Shown here: positions 43,425 through 52,930 of the stretch, piece by piece | Position numbering within the stretch: the stretch's first letter is position 1 | Layout of the letters: each line of letters starts with the position of its first letter | Assembly: GCA_029782215.1 (NCBI GenBank) | Contig: JAKOVD010000073.1 | Location: forward strand, 1-64,000 | Direction of reading: 5' to 3' | Source: Chloroflexota bacterium | GTDB taxonomy: Bacteria > Chloroflexota > Anaerolineae > J102 | DNA length: 64,000 nucleotides | Notes under the pieces: model-generated | Seen by the model: the letters and a program-made list of their open reading frames with translations, nothing else | The model's database searches: none | Told to the model about the DNA's origin: nothing | Made by a program: the position numbers and the translations under genes

Positions 43425-45275
43425 TCAGCTTCGCAGCTCGCGCACCTTCTGCAACAGAAGGAACAGGGCGACGGCCACCAGGCCAACGATGAGAATCTGC
43501 GACCAGAAGTGCACGATGAGGATGATCGCAGCGATCAGCGCCAGCACGACATTGACGTTTGTGACGGTGGCGACGAAGTTTCCCCTCAAGATCGACTCGA
43601 TCATCATGAACGTGATGACCAGGGCGACGATGCCCAGCCAGAGGTACTGGGGAGCAAGCCAGTAGAGGCCAGCGATGCCCAGGAGCAGCAGGCTCATGCT
43701 GACGGCGGCCCAGCCTTCCACGAAGCGATTGAAGCGCATCGTGGTGACGGGCACAGGCGCGGCGAGATGGCGGATATGGACGCGCGGCAAGTCCTTTTGA
43801 CCCGCTTGCAGGCGCGTGCGGCGCTCCATGACGCTGTCGAGGAGGGCGCTGTTCTGTGACTGCTCGCGGCGCAGATCGCGGACCTGCGCCGCCGCTTCGT
43901 CCACTTTCTTCGCCAGCGCCTGGTGCTGCCTGGCCAGGTGTGGGCTGCGCTCCATGCTCTTGAGCTCGATGCCAAGCTCCTGGAGGGCGCCGGACTTTTC
44001 GGGTAGGACCTGGGCCAGCTCCGCCTGGCGGCCTTCCAGCTCTTCCTGGCGTTTCGCCAGCAGCCGCAGTTCATCGGGCGGCGGCGGCACCTTGTCCAGG
44101 CCGGCAAAGCCAAGGGGATCGTACCAGGAACCGCGCGGGGAACCGTCGCGGTTGTACATGGGACCGGCAGGGGCGTTTTCACCGGAGATGGGGTCGCGGG
44201 CGAACAGACCCCAGAGGCCGCGATACTGGCCGACCCAGGGCGTGGACTCGTCGATGATGACCGGCGTCCATTCCTCGTCCTGGCCGGGCCCCACCGAGAG
44301 CCCATCGCCGCGGGCATAGTCCACGAAGGGGATGCGGAAGGGGTTGGCGCCCCGGCTTGGCTGGCCCAGCGTCTGCGTCCAGAAGCGATGCCACGCCACG
44401 AGTCCGCGCGTGGCCCAAGAGGGCAGGGGCAGATTCGCCTCCGCCTGGTACTCGCCGCGCCGGAAGTAGGAGGCATGGGACCCTGCACCCGCGTAGACAA
44501 CCGGGTGGCCATCCACCAGCTCGATCTCCTCGCGGTCATCCCAGCGGCGGCGCAGATCGTCGCCGTGGAAATCGTGGGAGGCATAGCCGACCCACTCGGG
44601 CACCAGCAGCCCATCCTCCTCATAGAGATAGACCAGGATCATCTCCCAGTCGGACTCGTGGTCGTTGACGCCGCGGAAGCCAGACCGCCAACTGTTGTAG
44701 CAGAAGAAGAACCAGTACTGGAGGATCGTCCAACCGCCCTGCCGCGCCACCCGTCCGTGGTAGACGTATTCCTCGTTCTGCTGCAGCATGTCGTTGTACT
44801 GCAGCTCGGCCATGGCGGCCGTGGCGCCCGGCACCCGGCCGCGAAGCAGGAGCGTGGCAGAGAAGAGGGCATCGGCCAGCCGCGGCAGCAGACCACCGCG
44901 GGCCAGGCGTCCCTGCCCGGCGTGGAAGACGTTGTTCGAGCTGCGTTCCAGGCGCAGGCGATCGTTGATAGCCTTTGTGCTCTCGCTGAGGGTGAGCGGC
45001 GGCACATAGCGAAGAAACTGGACCGTGCCGAATTCCGCCGGTCTCGGCTCGACCAGGGTGTCGAGAGTCAGATCGTCCTCCGCCAGAAGCATGACTTCCG
45101 TGCCGTCGGGACGATGCTCCCAGAGGCTGGACTTCCTGACATAGTCCTCGACCCCGGTGGGATAGAACTGCTCGCCTTTTGTGTAGCGCACCACCGGCTC
45201 GAAGCGGCGCAGCAGCTCGAGGTCAGAAGCCGTGGCGGCGATGGCAGGGCGGTCAGAAGGATTGTGCGACATCAC
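43425..45275 (-). CDS. Vps62-like domain protein with coiled coil and C-terminal membrane segments
   Basis: A 616-residue protein of unknown function. Residues about 15-370 resemble the Vps62-related domain: QYWFFFCYNSW, HESDWEMILVYLYEE, YASHDFHGDD and HPVVYAGAGSHASYF are spaced as in that family. A charged coiled coil (about 400-495; LLAKRQEELEGRQAELAQ) follows and at least three spans end the protein (about 525-610). No signal peptide is seen, so the large domain should be cytoplasmic. It overlaps the small membrane gene upstream by 23 nt, so the two are likely co-produced partners. Function is not known in bacteria. Confidence 0.7.
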   Translation of the reverse strand: MMSHNPSDRPAIAATASDLELLRRFEPVVRYTKGEQFYPTGVEDYVRKSSLWEHRPDGTEVMLLAEDDLTLDTLVEPRPAEFGTVQFLRYVPPLTLSESTKAINDRLRLERSSNNVFHAGQGRLARGGLLPRLADALFSATLLLRGRVPGATAAMAELQYNDMLQQNEEYVYHGRVARQGGWTILQYWFFFCYNSWRSGFRGVNDHESDWEMILVYLYEEDGLLVPEWVGYASHDFHGDDLRRRWDDREEIELVDGHPVVYAGAGSHASYFRRGEYQAEANLPLPSWATRGLVAWHRFWTQTLGQPSRGANPFRIPFVDYARGDGLSVGPGQDEEWTPVIIDESTPWVGQYRGLWGLFARDPISGENAPAGPMYNRDGSPRGSWYDPLGFAGLDKVPPPPDELRLLAKRQEELEGRQAELAQVLPEKSGALQELGIELKSMERSPHLARQHQALAKKVDEAAAQVRDLRREQSQNSALLDSVMERRTRLQAGQKDLPRVHIRHLAAPVPVTTMRFNRFVEGWAAVSMSLLLLGIAGLYWLAPQYLWLGIVALVITFMMIESILRGNFVATVTNVNVVLALIAAIILIVHFWSQILIVGLVAVALFLLLQKVRELRS

Positions 45276-45720
45276 CGTCTTCTCCTCTGCGGTGCAAGCC
45301 GAAGGCCTCCCGCACCTCCACCTGGTTCAGAGCGAACAACAGCAGCATGTAAAGGAACATGCGCAGGTAACCCGGCTCACCATAGAAGTAACGTGTGATC
45401 TGCACCGCCAGGCCCAGGCCAACCCAGACCATGACGCTGATCCAGGCCCAGAAACGCAGCCTGAGGAAGCCCCACATGAGGACGATGGTGACGGCGGCGG
45501 CGACCAATTCGTAGACGGCAAAAACGAGCGCAGTCGCCTCCGGAGTCAGGCGCGAGCTGACTATCACCAACTGCTGCTGCTGCGACTCCACCACGATACC
45601 CGTGTTCCAGATAGAAGCGATGCCCAGGAAAAACGAGACAATCGCCATGAACAAAGCGATGGTGCCCACAATGGTCACTGCCACGGGGCGCTTCCGCTTC
45701 TTGGGAAGGGCAGCCGTCAT
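45253..45720 (-). CDS. small four-span membrane protein
   Basis: A 155-residue protein with a basic N-terminus (LPKKRKRP) and four predicted spans: VTIVGTIALFMAIVSFFLGIA, LVFAVYELVAAAVTIVLMWGFL, FWAWISVMVWVGLGLAVQI and GYLRMFLYMLLLFAL. It is followed on the same strand by the Vps62-like gene with a 23-nt overlap. I do not recognise a family. The pair may form a membrane complex (inference). Confidence 0.75.
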   Translation of the reverse strand: MTAALPKKRKRPVAVTIVGTIALFMAIVSFFLGIASIWNTGIVVESQQQQLVIVSSRLTPEATALVFAVYELVAAAVTIVLMWGFLRLRFWAWISVMVWVGLGLAVQITRYFYGEPGYLRMFLYMLLLFALNQVEVREAFGLHRRGEDGDVAQSF

Positions 45721-45893
45721 TGATCGACCTCCGGTTCGCAGATGGGGCGCAGGAAAGACCAGCAGGCGCCTGCCGTCACAGCAATGGCCAGACAGATATT
45801 TAGTCTATGCAGACTTCCCCTCCAGCGCAAGCAGCGCGCTCATACAGATGCGGTTCGAATTTTGGAGTGACAGGATCGCGGCGAGGAGACGAG

Positions 45894-45914
45894 CGGGCGA
45901 GGTGACCTCGCCCG
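45894..45914 (-). terminator. 9-bp hairpin downstream of the P-type ATPase gene
   Basis: CGGGCGAGG (45894-45902) and CCTCGCCCG (45906-45914) pair around TGA. It lies 25 bp past the ATPase stop on the minus strand and before the small membrane gene, so it likely ends the ATPase transcript. The remainder of 45721-45938 has no gene. Confidence 0.55.
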
Positions 45915-45938
45915 GACGACACCCAGACCTGGCGGGGC

Positions 45939-48410
45939 TCAGTGTGGCGGCGCGCCGAGGTCGATGCCCAGGTAGCGTTCAAACAGCCGCGCCCGCCAGA
46001 CGAAACGGAGCACGAACAGCCAGATGACGATGACGCCAAAGATGATGGGGCCGTCGACCCGGCTGGGCAGGGGCGTGAGCTCAAAGAACCGCCGCAAGGG
46101 GGGAATCGCACTGAAGACGAGCAGCAGCACAAGCACGCCAAGGGCTAACAGCGCCGGTCGCCAGTCCCGGCGGACAGGGGCGCCGCCTGACCAGAAGCGC
46201 GTGGGCGGCGCCACGAAAAGGACCAGAACAAGCCCCATGAGCACCTTGCCATAGGTGAGCGCCGTCTGCGCAGAAGCCATGTCGCCTGCCGTGGCAATGA
46301 AGTAGAGGTAGATCGCCAGGCCGGCGAGGGCGATGGTGACGGCGGCAGGGGGCAGGAAATGGGCCAGGCGGCGGACGAGGCTCTGCCGCAGGACGGCGCC
46401 TGGCTGCGCCCACAACGCCAGTCCGAGCGTCGGAATCGTGATGGTGAAGATCGAGACGATGGAGATGAGGCCGGGGGTGAAGGGAAAGCCCGCCGACAAC
46501 ATGGCAATCGTCGCGATCAGCAGGGCCAGGGAGAAGATGTGCGACAGGTAGATCTTGAGAATGTCATCGATGCCGTTGAGGATGCGCTGCCCTTCGGCAA
46601 AGGCATGCGGCAGGGCGGCGAAGGAGTCATCCAAAAGCACCAGGTCGGCCACCCCGCGGGCGGCCTGACTGCCGCTCTGCATGGCGATGCCGACGTGGGC
46701 CTGTTTCAGCGCCAGGACATCGTTGACGCCGTCGCCGGTCATGGCGACATAATGACCCTGGCTGGCCAGGGCGCGAACCAGACGTTCCTTCTGATCCGGA
46801 CCGATACGGCCAAAAACGGCGGCGGTGCTGGCCGCCTGGGCAAAGTGCAGGTCGTCCATCGCCGCCAGATCGGCGCCGGAAACGACGTTCAGGGGCTGCC
46901 CGCCACCGTCCAATCCGACCTGCCTGGCAAGCGCCGCCACGGTGTCGGGGTCGTCCCCAGAGATGATCTTGACCTCGATGCCGGCGCGGCGGAAGCCTTC
47001 CAGGGTTTCCCGCGCCTCGGGACGCAGCTCATCGGACAGGATGACGTAGCACAGGGGCGTCAGAGCGGGCAGTCCGGTAACTTCGGACGCCGGCGATGGC
47101 CTGGGTGCGTGTGCAAAGAGCAGCACGCGCAGCCCCGCCGAGGTCCAGGCCGCCACGGATGGCAAGATCGCTTCAGGACCGACATACGGCGCCAGGGCTT
47201 CGGGCGCACCGAGAACGAACAGCCCCTCCTGACCCGATCCCGGCTCCACAGGGCCATCGGCGGCAAACGACAGCGCACTCCAGCGGCGAGCAGAAGAAAA
47301 GGGTACTTCCTCGACGACCTGACGGGCGCGGCCAGGGCAGCCGCGGGCGATGGCATCCGTCGTCGCCGTGCCGGCGGTCACACTGCGGGCATAGGCGCCG
47401 AGCAGGTCTCGCAGGTCCGGCTCCGAGAGGGTGTGGCCGGGGAGAGGCTGCACGCTTTCGAGGCGCAGCCGGTTGGCCGTGAGCGTGCCGGTCTTGTCGA
47501 GGCAGAGGACGGTGATATTGCTGAGAGACTCCACGGCGTTGACCTGCTGCGCCAGGCCCCCTTTGCCGGCGATGCGCAGCGCGCCCAGGGCATAGGCCAC
47601 CACGATGATGAGGAAGAGGCCGCTGGGCGCCAGGCCGAAGGTGACGGCCGCGCTCTGCACGGCGCTGAGCAGCGTGACATCCTCGTAGATGACGAGCTCG
47701 AGGGCAATGACCATACCGAAGAACGCCACCAGCAAGAGGAGCACCCGGATGAGAAGGTTGACCTCCCGCTGCAGGGGCGTCAGTTGGCGGGTGAAGACGC
47801 GGGCACTGGCCGTGAGGCGATTGGCGTAGCTGTTGGCGCCGACAGCCTGCGCCACGTAGGCCGTACGCCCGCTGACCACAAAGCTGCCGGAGTAGAGCGG
47901 ATCGCCCACATGCTTGCCGACGGCGAGGCTCTCGCCGGTAAGAAGCGACTCATCGACGTCGACAGCGCCGGGTCCGACCACGACGCCGTCGACCATCATC
48001 TGGTCGCCCTGCCCGACGATCAGGATGTCGCCGGCGACGATCTCCGAGGGATCGATTTCCCTCTCCTGGCCCTCGCGGCGCACGGTGGCCTGCGGCCGGG
48101 TGAGGAGGGCGATCTCGTCCAGCTTACGCTTGGCGCGCACCTCCTGCAAGGTGCCGACGATGACGTTCAGGAAGGCGGCAAAGACGGTGAAGAGGGCGTC
48201 CTTGGGGCTGCCCAGCAGGAGGAGAAGGAGGCCCAGGCCAAAGAGCACCGTGTTGAAGAAGGTGAAGACGTTGTCGCGCAGGATCCGGCGATAGCTGCGG
48301 CCCGTTTGGATCCTGGCATCATTGCCCAGGCCCTGGGCGCGCCGGGAAACCGCTTCTTGTTCCGACAGACCACCGGCAGGCGTGTCAGGGGCAGGCGCAG
48401 GACTGGGCAT
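45939..48410 (-). CDS. P-type cation-transporting ATPase, CtpE-like
   Basis: An 823-residue P-type ATPase. Key sites are TGES in the actuator domain, the phosphorylation site LDKTGTL (about residue 305), TGDGVND in the hinge and ten predicted spans. The N-terminal GLSEQEAVSRRAQGLGND and INTVLFG-like FFNTVLFGLGLLLL fit the CtpE branch, linked to Ca2+ uptake in mycobacteria (established there; assignment here by resemblance). No CPx heavy-metal motif or N-terminal metal domain is seen. It is divergent from the AI-2E-family permease gene. Confidence 0.88.
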   Translation of the reverse strand: MPSPAPAPDTPAGGLSEQEAVSRRAQGLGNDARIQTGRSYRRILRDNVFTFFNTVLFGLGLLLLLLGSPKDALFTVFAAFLNVIVGTLQEVRAKRKLDEIALLTRPQATVRREGQEREIDPSEIVAGDILIVGQGDQMMVDGVVVGPGAVDVDESLLTGESLAVGKHVGDPLYSGSFVVSGRTAYVAQAVGANSYANRLTASARVFTRQLTPLQREVNLLIRVLLLLVAFFGMVIALELVIYEDVTLLSAVQSAAVTFGLAPSGLFLIIVVAYALGALRIAGKGGLAQQVNAVESLSNITVLCLDKTGTLTANRLRLESVQPLPGHTLSEPDLRDLLGAYARSVTAGTATTDAIARGCPGRARQVVEEVPFSSARRWSALSFAADGPVEPGSGQEGLFVLGAPEALAPYVGPEAILPSVAAWTSAGLRVLLFAHAPRPSPASEVTGLPALTPLCYVILSDELRPEARETLEGFRRAGIEVKIISGDDPDTVAALARQVGLDGGGQPLNVVSGADLAAMDDLHFAQAASTAAVFGRIGPDQKERLVRALASQGHYVAMTGDGVNDVLALKQAHVGIAMQSGSQAARGVADLVLLDDSFAALPHAFAEGQRILNGIDDILKIYLSHIFSLALLIATIAMLSAGFPFTPGLISIVSIFTITIPTLGLALWAQPGAVLRQSLVRRLAHFLPPAAVTIALAGLAIYLYFIATAGDMASAQTALTYGKVLMGLVLVLFVAPPTRFWSGGAPVRRDWRPALLALGVLVLLLVFSAIPPLRRFFELTPLPSRVDGPIIFGVIVIWLFVLRFVWRARLFERYLGIDLGAPPH

Positions 48411-48722
48411 CGACGCGGGTCTCCTTCCGGAGAGTATAGCCGCGCCGGGGACGCACGACCAGACGCGGCGCCGTCTGTCTGCGTCGGGTGAGCGGCGTGG
48501 ATGCGAGAAAGCTGAGGCTTTCTCTCAAACGAGGGTCGGAGCTCGCCGCCGCAGTCGTCAGAGGGGCGCCGGCTGGCCGCCCGTGACTTTGGCGGCTTTA
48601 TGGTATGATCGGCGCCAGCCTGTGAGCGGGGGCACTTCAACCCCTGGCAGCGGCATGCGCGCCGCCGGCAGCGCCGGCCCGGCGGGCACTTTTCGGAGTA
48701 CGTCTGAGAAAGGTGTACTGTG
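48411..48722. other. divergent promoter region between P-type ATPase and AI-2E-family gene
   Basis: The 312-bp gap has no convincing gene. TATGAT at 48604-48609 is a possible -10 toward the + gene, with only a weak -35. Several GC-rich inverted stretches are present around 48650-48690. Confidence 0.35.
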
Positions 48723-49811
48723 ATGAACAACGTCATGCCGCATCGCTGGGCCCAGCTTTCGCGCCTGATCCTGGTGGCAGGAGCGATGGTCCTGGTCTTC
48801 TATGGCCTGATGGCCTATCCGTCCCTATGGAACCTGGTCTTCCTCTCGGTGGTTCTCTCCATCGCCCTTGCTCCGGCGGTGAAATGGCTGACGAAGAAGG
48901 GGCTTTCGTACTCTGTAGCCACCATCCTGATGACGCTGGCCCTGGTGATCCTGCTCCTGGCGCTGGGCCTGTTCGTCATCTACTCGGCGGAGGTACTGAT
49001 CAAGGGGTTGCCCGATGCACAGGCCAAAATGCAGGCGCAGATCGCCAACATCGACGCCTGGCTCACGGCGCACAACATCACTTCTTCGGAAATCACCTCG
49101 GCGATGACCAAGGTGGTCAGCGCCATCTTCTCGGAACTGGCCAAGGGATTGTCGGAGATCGCGCCGATGCTCTTCGTGCTGGTGTTCACGCCGCTCATCA
49201 CGCTGTTCATGCTGCTGGAAGCGCCTGGCTTCGGCATGCGGCTGCAGAAGCGCCTGGCCAGCAATCCGCTGGCCCTCGACAGCCTGAATCGCTTTGCCTT
49301 TCACACGCGCAAGTACATTTGGGTCACGACCCTGCTCGGCGTGTTAAAGGGCGGCACGATGACCGTGGCGCTGGCGCTGCTGGGCATCGACTATGCCCTG
49401 ATCTGGGGCGTGCTGTATTTCATCATGAACTACGTCCCCTATATCGGGATCATCATCGCCCTCATCCCCCCCGTGCTCATGGCATGGGGCCAATACGGCC
49501 CGGCCTATGCGCTGTTGGTCTTCATCATCTATGAGATCGTCGACAACACCATCAGCTATATCATCATGCCGCGTGTCATGGGTGAGGAAGTGGATGTTTC
49601 CATGACCGTGGGCATCGTGACCTTCTTCCTGTTTGCCTGGCTGCTTGGCCCCATCGGCGGGATTCTCTCCTACCCGTACACGCTGGCCGTCAAGGATGTG
49701 GTGTTGGGCAGCTCCGAGGACACGCGCTGGCTGGCCAACCTGATGAACATGGGCATGCCCAAGCCCGAAGAACTGGCCGCGGACGCCCCCAAGAGCGGGG
49801 GCGATAGCTAG
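48723..49811 (+). CDS. AI-2E family transporter (PerM/YhhQ-type permease)
   Basis: A 362-residue membrane protein. About seven to eight spans with the central soluble segment (SAEVLIKGLPDAQAKMQAQIANIDAWLTAH) and the C-terminal FIMNYVPYIGIIIALIPPVLMA, the most conserved family motif. The start at 48723 (ATG) is preferred over GTG at 48720. Members export AI-2 or act as Na+/H+-linked permeases; the substrate here is open. The gene is followed by a strong hairpin. Confidence 0.9.
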   Translation: MNNVMPHRWAQLSRLILVAGAMVLVFYGLMAYPSLWNLVFLSVVLSIALAPAVKWLTKKGLSYSVATILMTLALVILLLALGLFVIYSAEVLIKGLPDAQAKMQAQIANIDAWLTAHNITSSEITSAMTKVVSAIFSELAKGLSEIAPMLFVLVFTPLITLFMLLEAPGFGMRLQKRLASNPLALDSLNRFAFHTRKYIWVTTLLGVLKGGTMTVALALLGIDYALIWGVLYFIMNYVPYIGIIIALIPPVLMAWGQYGPAYALLVFIIYEIVDNTISYIIMPRVMGEEVDVSMTVGIVTFFLFAWLLGPIGGILSYPYTLAVKDVVLGSSEDTRWLANLMNMGMPKPEELAADAPKSGGDS

Positions 49812-49824
49812 ACAAGTCTGCCGG

Positions 49825-49855
49825 GGAGTAGGCCCGTTGGCGCCGGGCCTACTCC
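49825..49855. terminator. 12-bp perfect hairpin at the end of two convergent genes
   Basis: GGAGTAGGCCCG (49825-49836) pairs exactly with 49844-49855 across TTGGCGC. The right arm contains the stop codon of the channel gene on the minus strand, so termination structure and coding end overlap. It serves the AI-2E-family gene on the plus strand as well. Confidence 0.7.
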
Positions 49856-51756
49856 TCCGCCACGACGATGATGCGGTCGTCGGCCGCGAAGGTGACGGTT
49901 TCGGACTTGCGGGGATTGACCACCACACCGTAGGCGTGGGCGGCGTCGTGAGCATGGCGCCGCAGGCGGTAGCCGATGGCGATCTCGCCGCGCTGCCGGG
50001 CCGCCTCCAGCACCGTGTAGAAGTTCACTGGCACGCCCGGGTTCACGTAGCCGGTGATGGGCCGCAGGTAGATCTCCGAGCCCTCGGGGTCGAAGATGTC
50101 CGCCAGGATGGCGTTGAGGGCCTTGTGCTCGGATACCTGGGCGAGCATCATGCTGATCAAGCGGTCGCTGACGATGAAGTCCTCGGCGCGGGTGATCTCG
50201 GCCAGATTGCGGTTGCGGATGTCGAGCATCTCGCTGACGATGGCGAAGCTGCCGCCGCTGCGCTCGGCGATGTCGCGCAGGTGGAGCAAGGTAATCAGGG
50301 TGCGGGCATCGGCCTGCTGGGGATCGAGGCCGTTATCGCAGACCACCAGAACGTGGTCAAAGGAAGGTATGTCCAGGCTGTCCAGCAGCTTACGGTCGGT
50401 AGTGTCGCCGTCGACCAGGGTGACGGCCATCTGCCGGAGAGCCCCGTTCCACCCCGATGCCTGCACGTGGCCGGCAATGGCCTCCGCCGCCACCGTGACG
50501 CTCGAGCCCGGCCCCACGTAATGGTCCAGCTCAGCCAGCACCGTGGGGGCGCGCCAATTCCAGCCGAGCATCAAGGTGCGCTCGGCGCGCTGCGGCCGCG
50601 CCTGCGGCGGGGCGATGGCGGCGGCATCGATCCCGAAGTCGGTACGCCCGGAAAGATGGATGGTGTCATCGTCAGCGGAGATGGCGATGATCTCGTCACC
50701 CGGCTGGATGAGGGTATCCAGGCGGGGATGGAGCTGGGGAAGGCCTCCGGCCGGGTGCAGGCCGATCACGGTCGAGTCCTCGTAGGCGAACAGGGCTTCG
50801 CCAAAGGTCTTGCCCGCCAGCCCCGGCTCGGCCTGGAAATAGATCTCATCACCGTCGAAATCGAGCAGCTCGGTGTACACGACCGAAAGCCCCGACTGCC
50901 GGCAGGTCTGCGCCATGATGCGGGCCACCAGGTCGCCCGTCAGGATCAATTCCACCTCGTCACACCCCACCATGCGGGCCACGTCTACGTTGCGGGGGTC
51001 GCGGATTTCCGCCACGACGTGATACGGCCCCGCCTTGCGCTGGGGGCTGTTCAAGATGGCCAGCAGGGCTTTGATGACGTGGGAATCGGCGTCGTGGGCA
51101 TCGCCGACCTCGGCCGGGGAAAGCACGATGATGGCTTTGGCCGAGGGCAGGCTGACGATCTCCAGATCTGACGGCTCGAGGGGCGTCCCGGAGCGGCAGA
51201 CGACACGGGTGCGTCCCGTGTCACCGGCCTTGGCCCGGATTTCGTCCTCCATTTCGACCTTGTCCTTGTCGCCGAGGATGACGATGCACGGGTGGCGCTG
51301 GTTAGCATTGGCAACGGCCAGCTCGGAGATGATGGTGAAGACCTGCTCCGACCACCCCAGAATGACGGTGTGGCCGGACTCGATCACACGCGAACGCCCC
51401 TTGCGGAGCTGATCGAGCTTGGCCTCGATGCCCGTCGTCAACACACCGATCAGGATGCTGAGGAGGAAGATGCCACCCAGCGTGACACCCAGGCTGACCA
51501 GGCGGAAGTTCCAACCGGTGTCGCCCCCCATGGTGCCGGCATCGAAGGTGCGCATCAGGCTGAGCCAAGCCGCTTCCTTGAAGGTGACCGGGTCGCCGCC
51601 GTCGGGCGCCACGCGCAGCAACGACATCAGCGCCGCCGCCACGATGATGACCAACAGGCTGAGCAGACCCAACCAGCCGATCAGGGCAATGGCGCCCCTG
51701 GACATCGTGTTATCGAATTTGTAGCGTAGCCGCTCACCCAACGTAGCTTTCTTCAT
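49849..51756 (-). CDS. CASTOR/POLLUX/SYM8-type ion channel with RCK-like domains
   Basis: A 635-residue protein. Two to three N-terminal spans (about residues 20-105) flank FDAGTMGGDTGWNFRLVSLG, the pore-like loop of the CASTOR/POLLUX family. A long soluble part has two RCK/TrkA-N-like Rossmann domains: GHTVILGWSEQVFTIISEL near 128 and a second around RTLMLGWNWRAPTVLAEL near 390, plus TrkA-C-like segments. Plant members pass Ca2+ or K+ at the nuclear envelope (established); bacterial ones are little studied. Start 51756 is chosen because MKKATLGERLRYKFDNTM begins the conserved part. Confidence 0.85.
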   Translation of the reverse strand: MKKATLGERLRYKFDNTMSRGAIALIGWLGLLSLLVIIVAAALMSLLRVAPDGGDPVTFKEAAWLSLMRTFDAGTMGGDTGWNFRLVSLGVTLGGIFLLSILIGVLTTGIEAKLDQLRKGRSRVIESGHTVILGWSEQVFTIISELAVANANQRHPCIVILGDKDKVEMEDEIRAKAGDTGRTRVVCRSGTPLEPSDLEIVSLPSAKAIIVLSPAEVGDAHDADSHVIKALLAILNSPQRKAGPYHVVAEIRDPRNVDVARMVGCDEVELILTGDLVARIMAQTCRQSGLSVVYTELLDFDGDEIYFQAEPGLAGKTFGEALFAYEDSTVIGLHPAGGLPQLHPRLDTLIQPGDEIIAISADDDTIHLSGRTDFGIDAAAIAPPQARPQRAERTLMLGWNWRAPTVLAELDHYVGPGSSVTVAAEAIAGHVQASGWNGALRQMAVTLVDGDTTDRKLLDSLDIPSFDHVLVVCDNGLDPQQADARTLITLLHLRDIAERSGGSFAIVSEMLDIRNRNLAEITRAEDFIVSDRLISMMLAQVSEHKALNAILADIFDPEGSEIYLRPITGYVNPGVPVNFYTVLEAARQRGEIAIGYRLRRHAHDAAHAYGVVVNPRKSETVTFAADDRIIVVAEE

Positions 51757-51846
51757 GCAGGCGCCTCCAGCCAGATTGGAGGCTATTCTATCCCCGGCTG
51801 CGCCCGGCGCCAACTACCGGGGCTACCCCGTTCCAAACCACCGCTC

Positions 51847-52917
51847 TCAGGCGCCGTAGCGCCGGAAGCGCTCCACAACCTCGGCCATGGCGAAGATGTT
51901 GTCGTCCGGCGTTCCGTAGTCCATGTTGATGCAGCAGATGCCTGCCGCCTCCAGGGGACCGACTGCCCGCAGCAGGTGCTCAGTGTCCAAGGCGATCTCC
52001 TGCGGCGTTGCCTGGAGCATGCGGATGGGGCTGAGGCGCAGGTTGAGGAAGGCCTCCGGTAGCGCCTGGCGCACGGCCGCTACGTCGGACCCCCAACCCA
52101 CGTCGACCATCAGGGCCCCTGTCTCCGCGTAGGCCGGGGCAATCTTGTGCATGTTATCGCCGCAGTGATGGATGCCGAAGGGTTGGGTGGCGGCGGCCAT
52201 GCGCTTCTCGACCGGGAGCTGAAAATCGCGGTAGCTTCTGGAAGAGATCATCTGCACCGAGCAATTGGCGTGATAGAACATTGCCGGATTGACATGCTCG
52301 ACCATGCGATTGACGGAGATGGAACAGGTGCCGGTGCGCTGCCGCAGGTACAAGGCCACCTCAACGATGAGCTCGGCGATCAGGTCGAGCAGGCGCCGAA
52401 CCCGCGCAGGCTGCCGGTAGAAGTCGATGAACAGGTCCTGCCCGTAGAGATGATAGGCGGCGTTGAGGAGACCGTCGGTGTTCATGTCTCCCACAACATA
52501 GCCCCACCCGGCCTCCAGCGCGTCCATCTGCGGGATGATCTCGCTCATCGGCCAGGTGGTGCGGAAGTCGGGCTTGTCCAGCCTGTCCACCTGCGCCGTC
52601 GTCAACTGCAGAGGCATGGGCTGCGGGGCGGCGTTCGGCTCGAACCAAACCTCGGCGCCGAACAGGGCGGGGATGACAAAGCCGCCCGCCACGTGGAGCG
52701 AGCCGATGATGGGCCGCGGCTGCGGGTCCGGCTCGCCCATGCCAATGTCACCAAAGCGCTCGTAGAGGACGCGGCGCATGGTGACGTCGTTGGCGATGCG
52801 GGCGGCCGGATCCATGTAGAAGGAACGGTCGAACGACACACCGGCCGTGCGGCGCCACCAGTTAGGATTGAAGACCAGCTCAATGGGCAGCAAGCGGTCA
52901 GCGGTCATGGGCGGCAT
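51847..52917 (-). CDS. URO-D-fold protein, second copy (methyltransferase-like)
   Basis: A 356-residue URO-D superfamily protein. H250-x-C252 in GIHHCGDN and the Cys pair in GICCINMDYGTP fit the zinc-site pattern of MtaA/CmuA-like corrinoid methyltransferases; unlike the first copy at 832-2007, the third Cys is present. The N-terminal half is divergent. ATG codons at 52917 and 52908 are both possible starts. It follows the SDR gene by 13 nt on the same strand, repeating the URO-D/SDR association of the first locus. A haem biosynthesis role is unlikely. Confidence 0.8.
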   Translation of the reverse strand: MPPMTADRLLPIELVFNPNWWRRTAGVSFDRSFYMDPAARIANDVTMRRVLYERFGDIGMGEPDPQPRPIIGSLHVAGGFVIPALFGAEVWFEPNAAPQPMPLQLTTAQVDRLDKPDFRTTWPMSEIIPQMDALEAGWGYVVGDMNTDGLLNAAYHLYGQDLFIDFYRQPARVRRLLDLIAELIVEVALYLRQRTGTCSISVNRMVEHVNPAMFYHANCSVQMISSRSYRDFQLPVEKRMAAATQPFGIHHCGDNMHKIAPAYAETGALMVDVGWGSDVAAVRQALPEAFLNLRLSPIRMLQATPQEIALDTEHLLRAVGPLEAAGICCINMDYGTPDDNIFAMAEVVERFRRYGA

Positions 52918-52930
52918 CGCGGGGCACCCC

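Noticed and set aside
45939-48410. Heavy-metal or Mg2+ P-type ATPase
   Set aside because: No CPx motif or N-terminal metal-binding domain is visible, and the N-terminus resembles CtpE more than MgtA; the ion remains unproven.
46359-48491. 710-codon plus-strand frame across the P-type ATPase
   Set aside because: The minus strand has all P-type ATPase motifs; the plus frame is a shadow.
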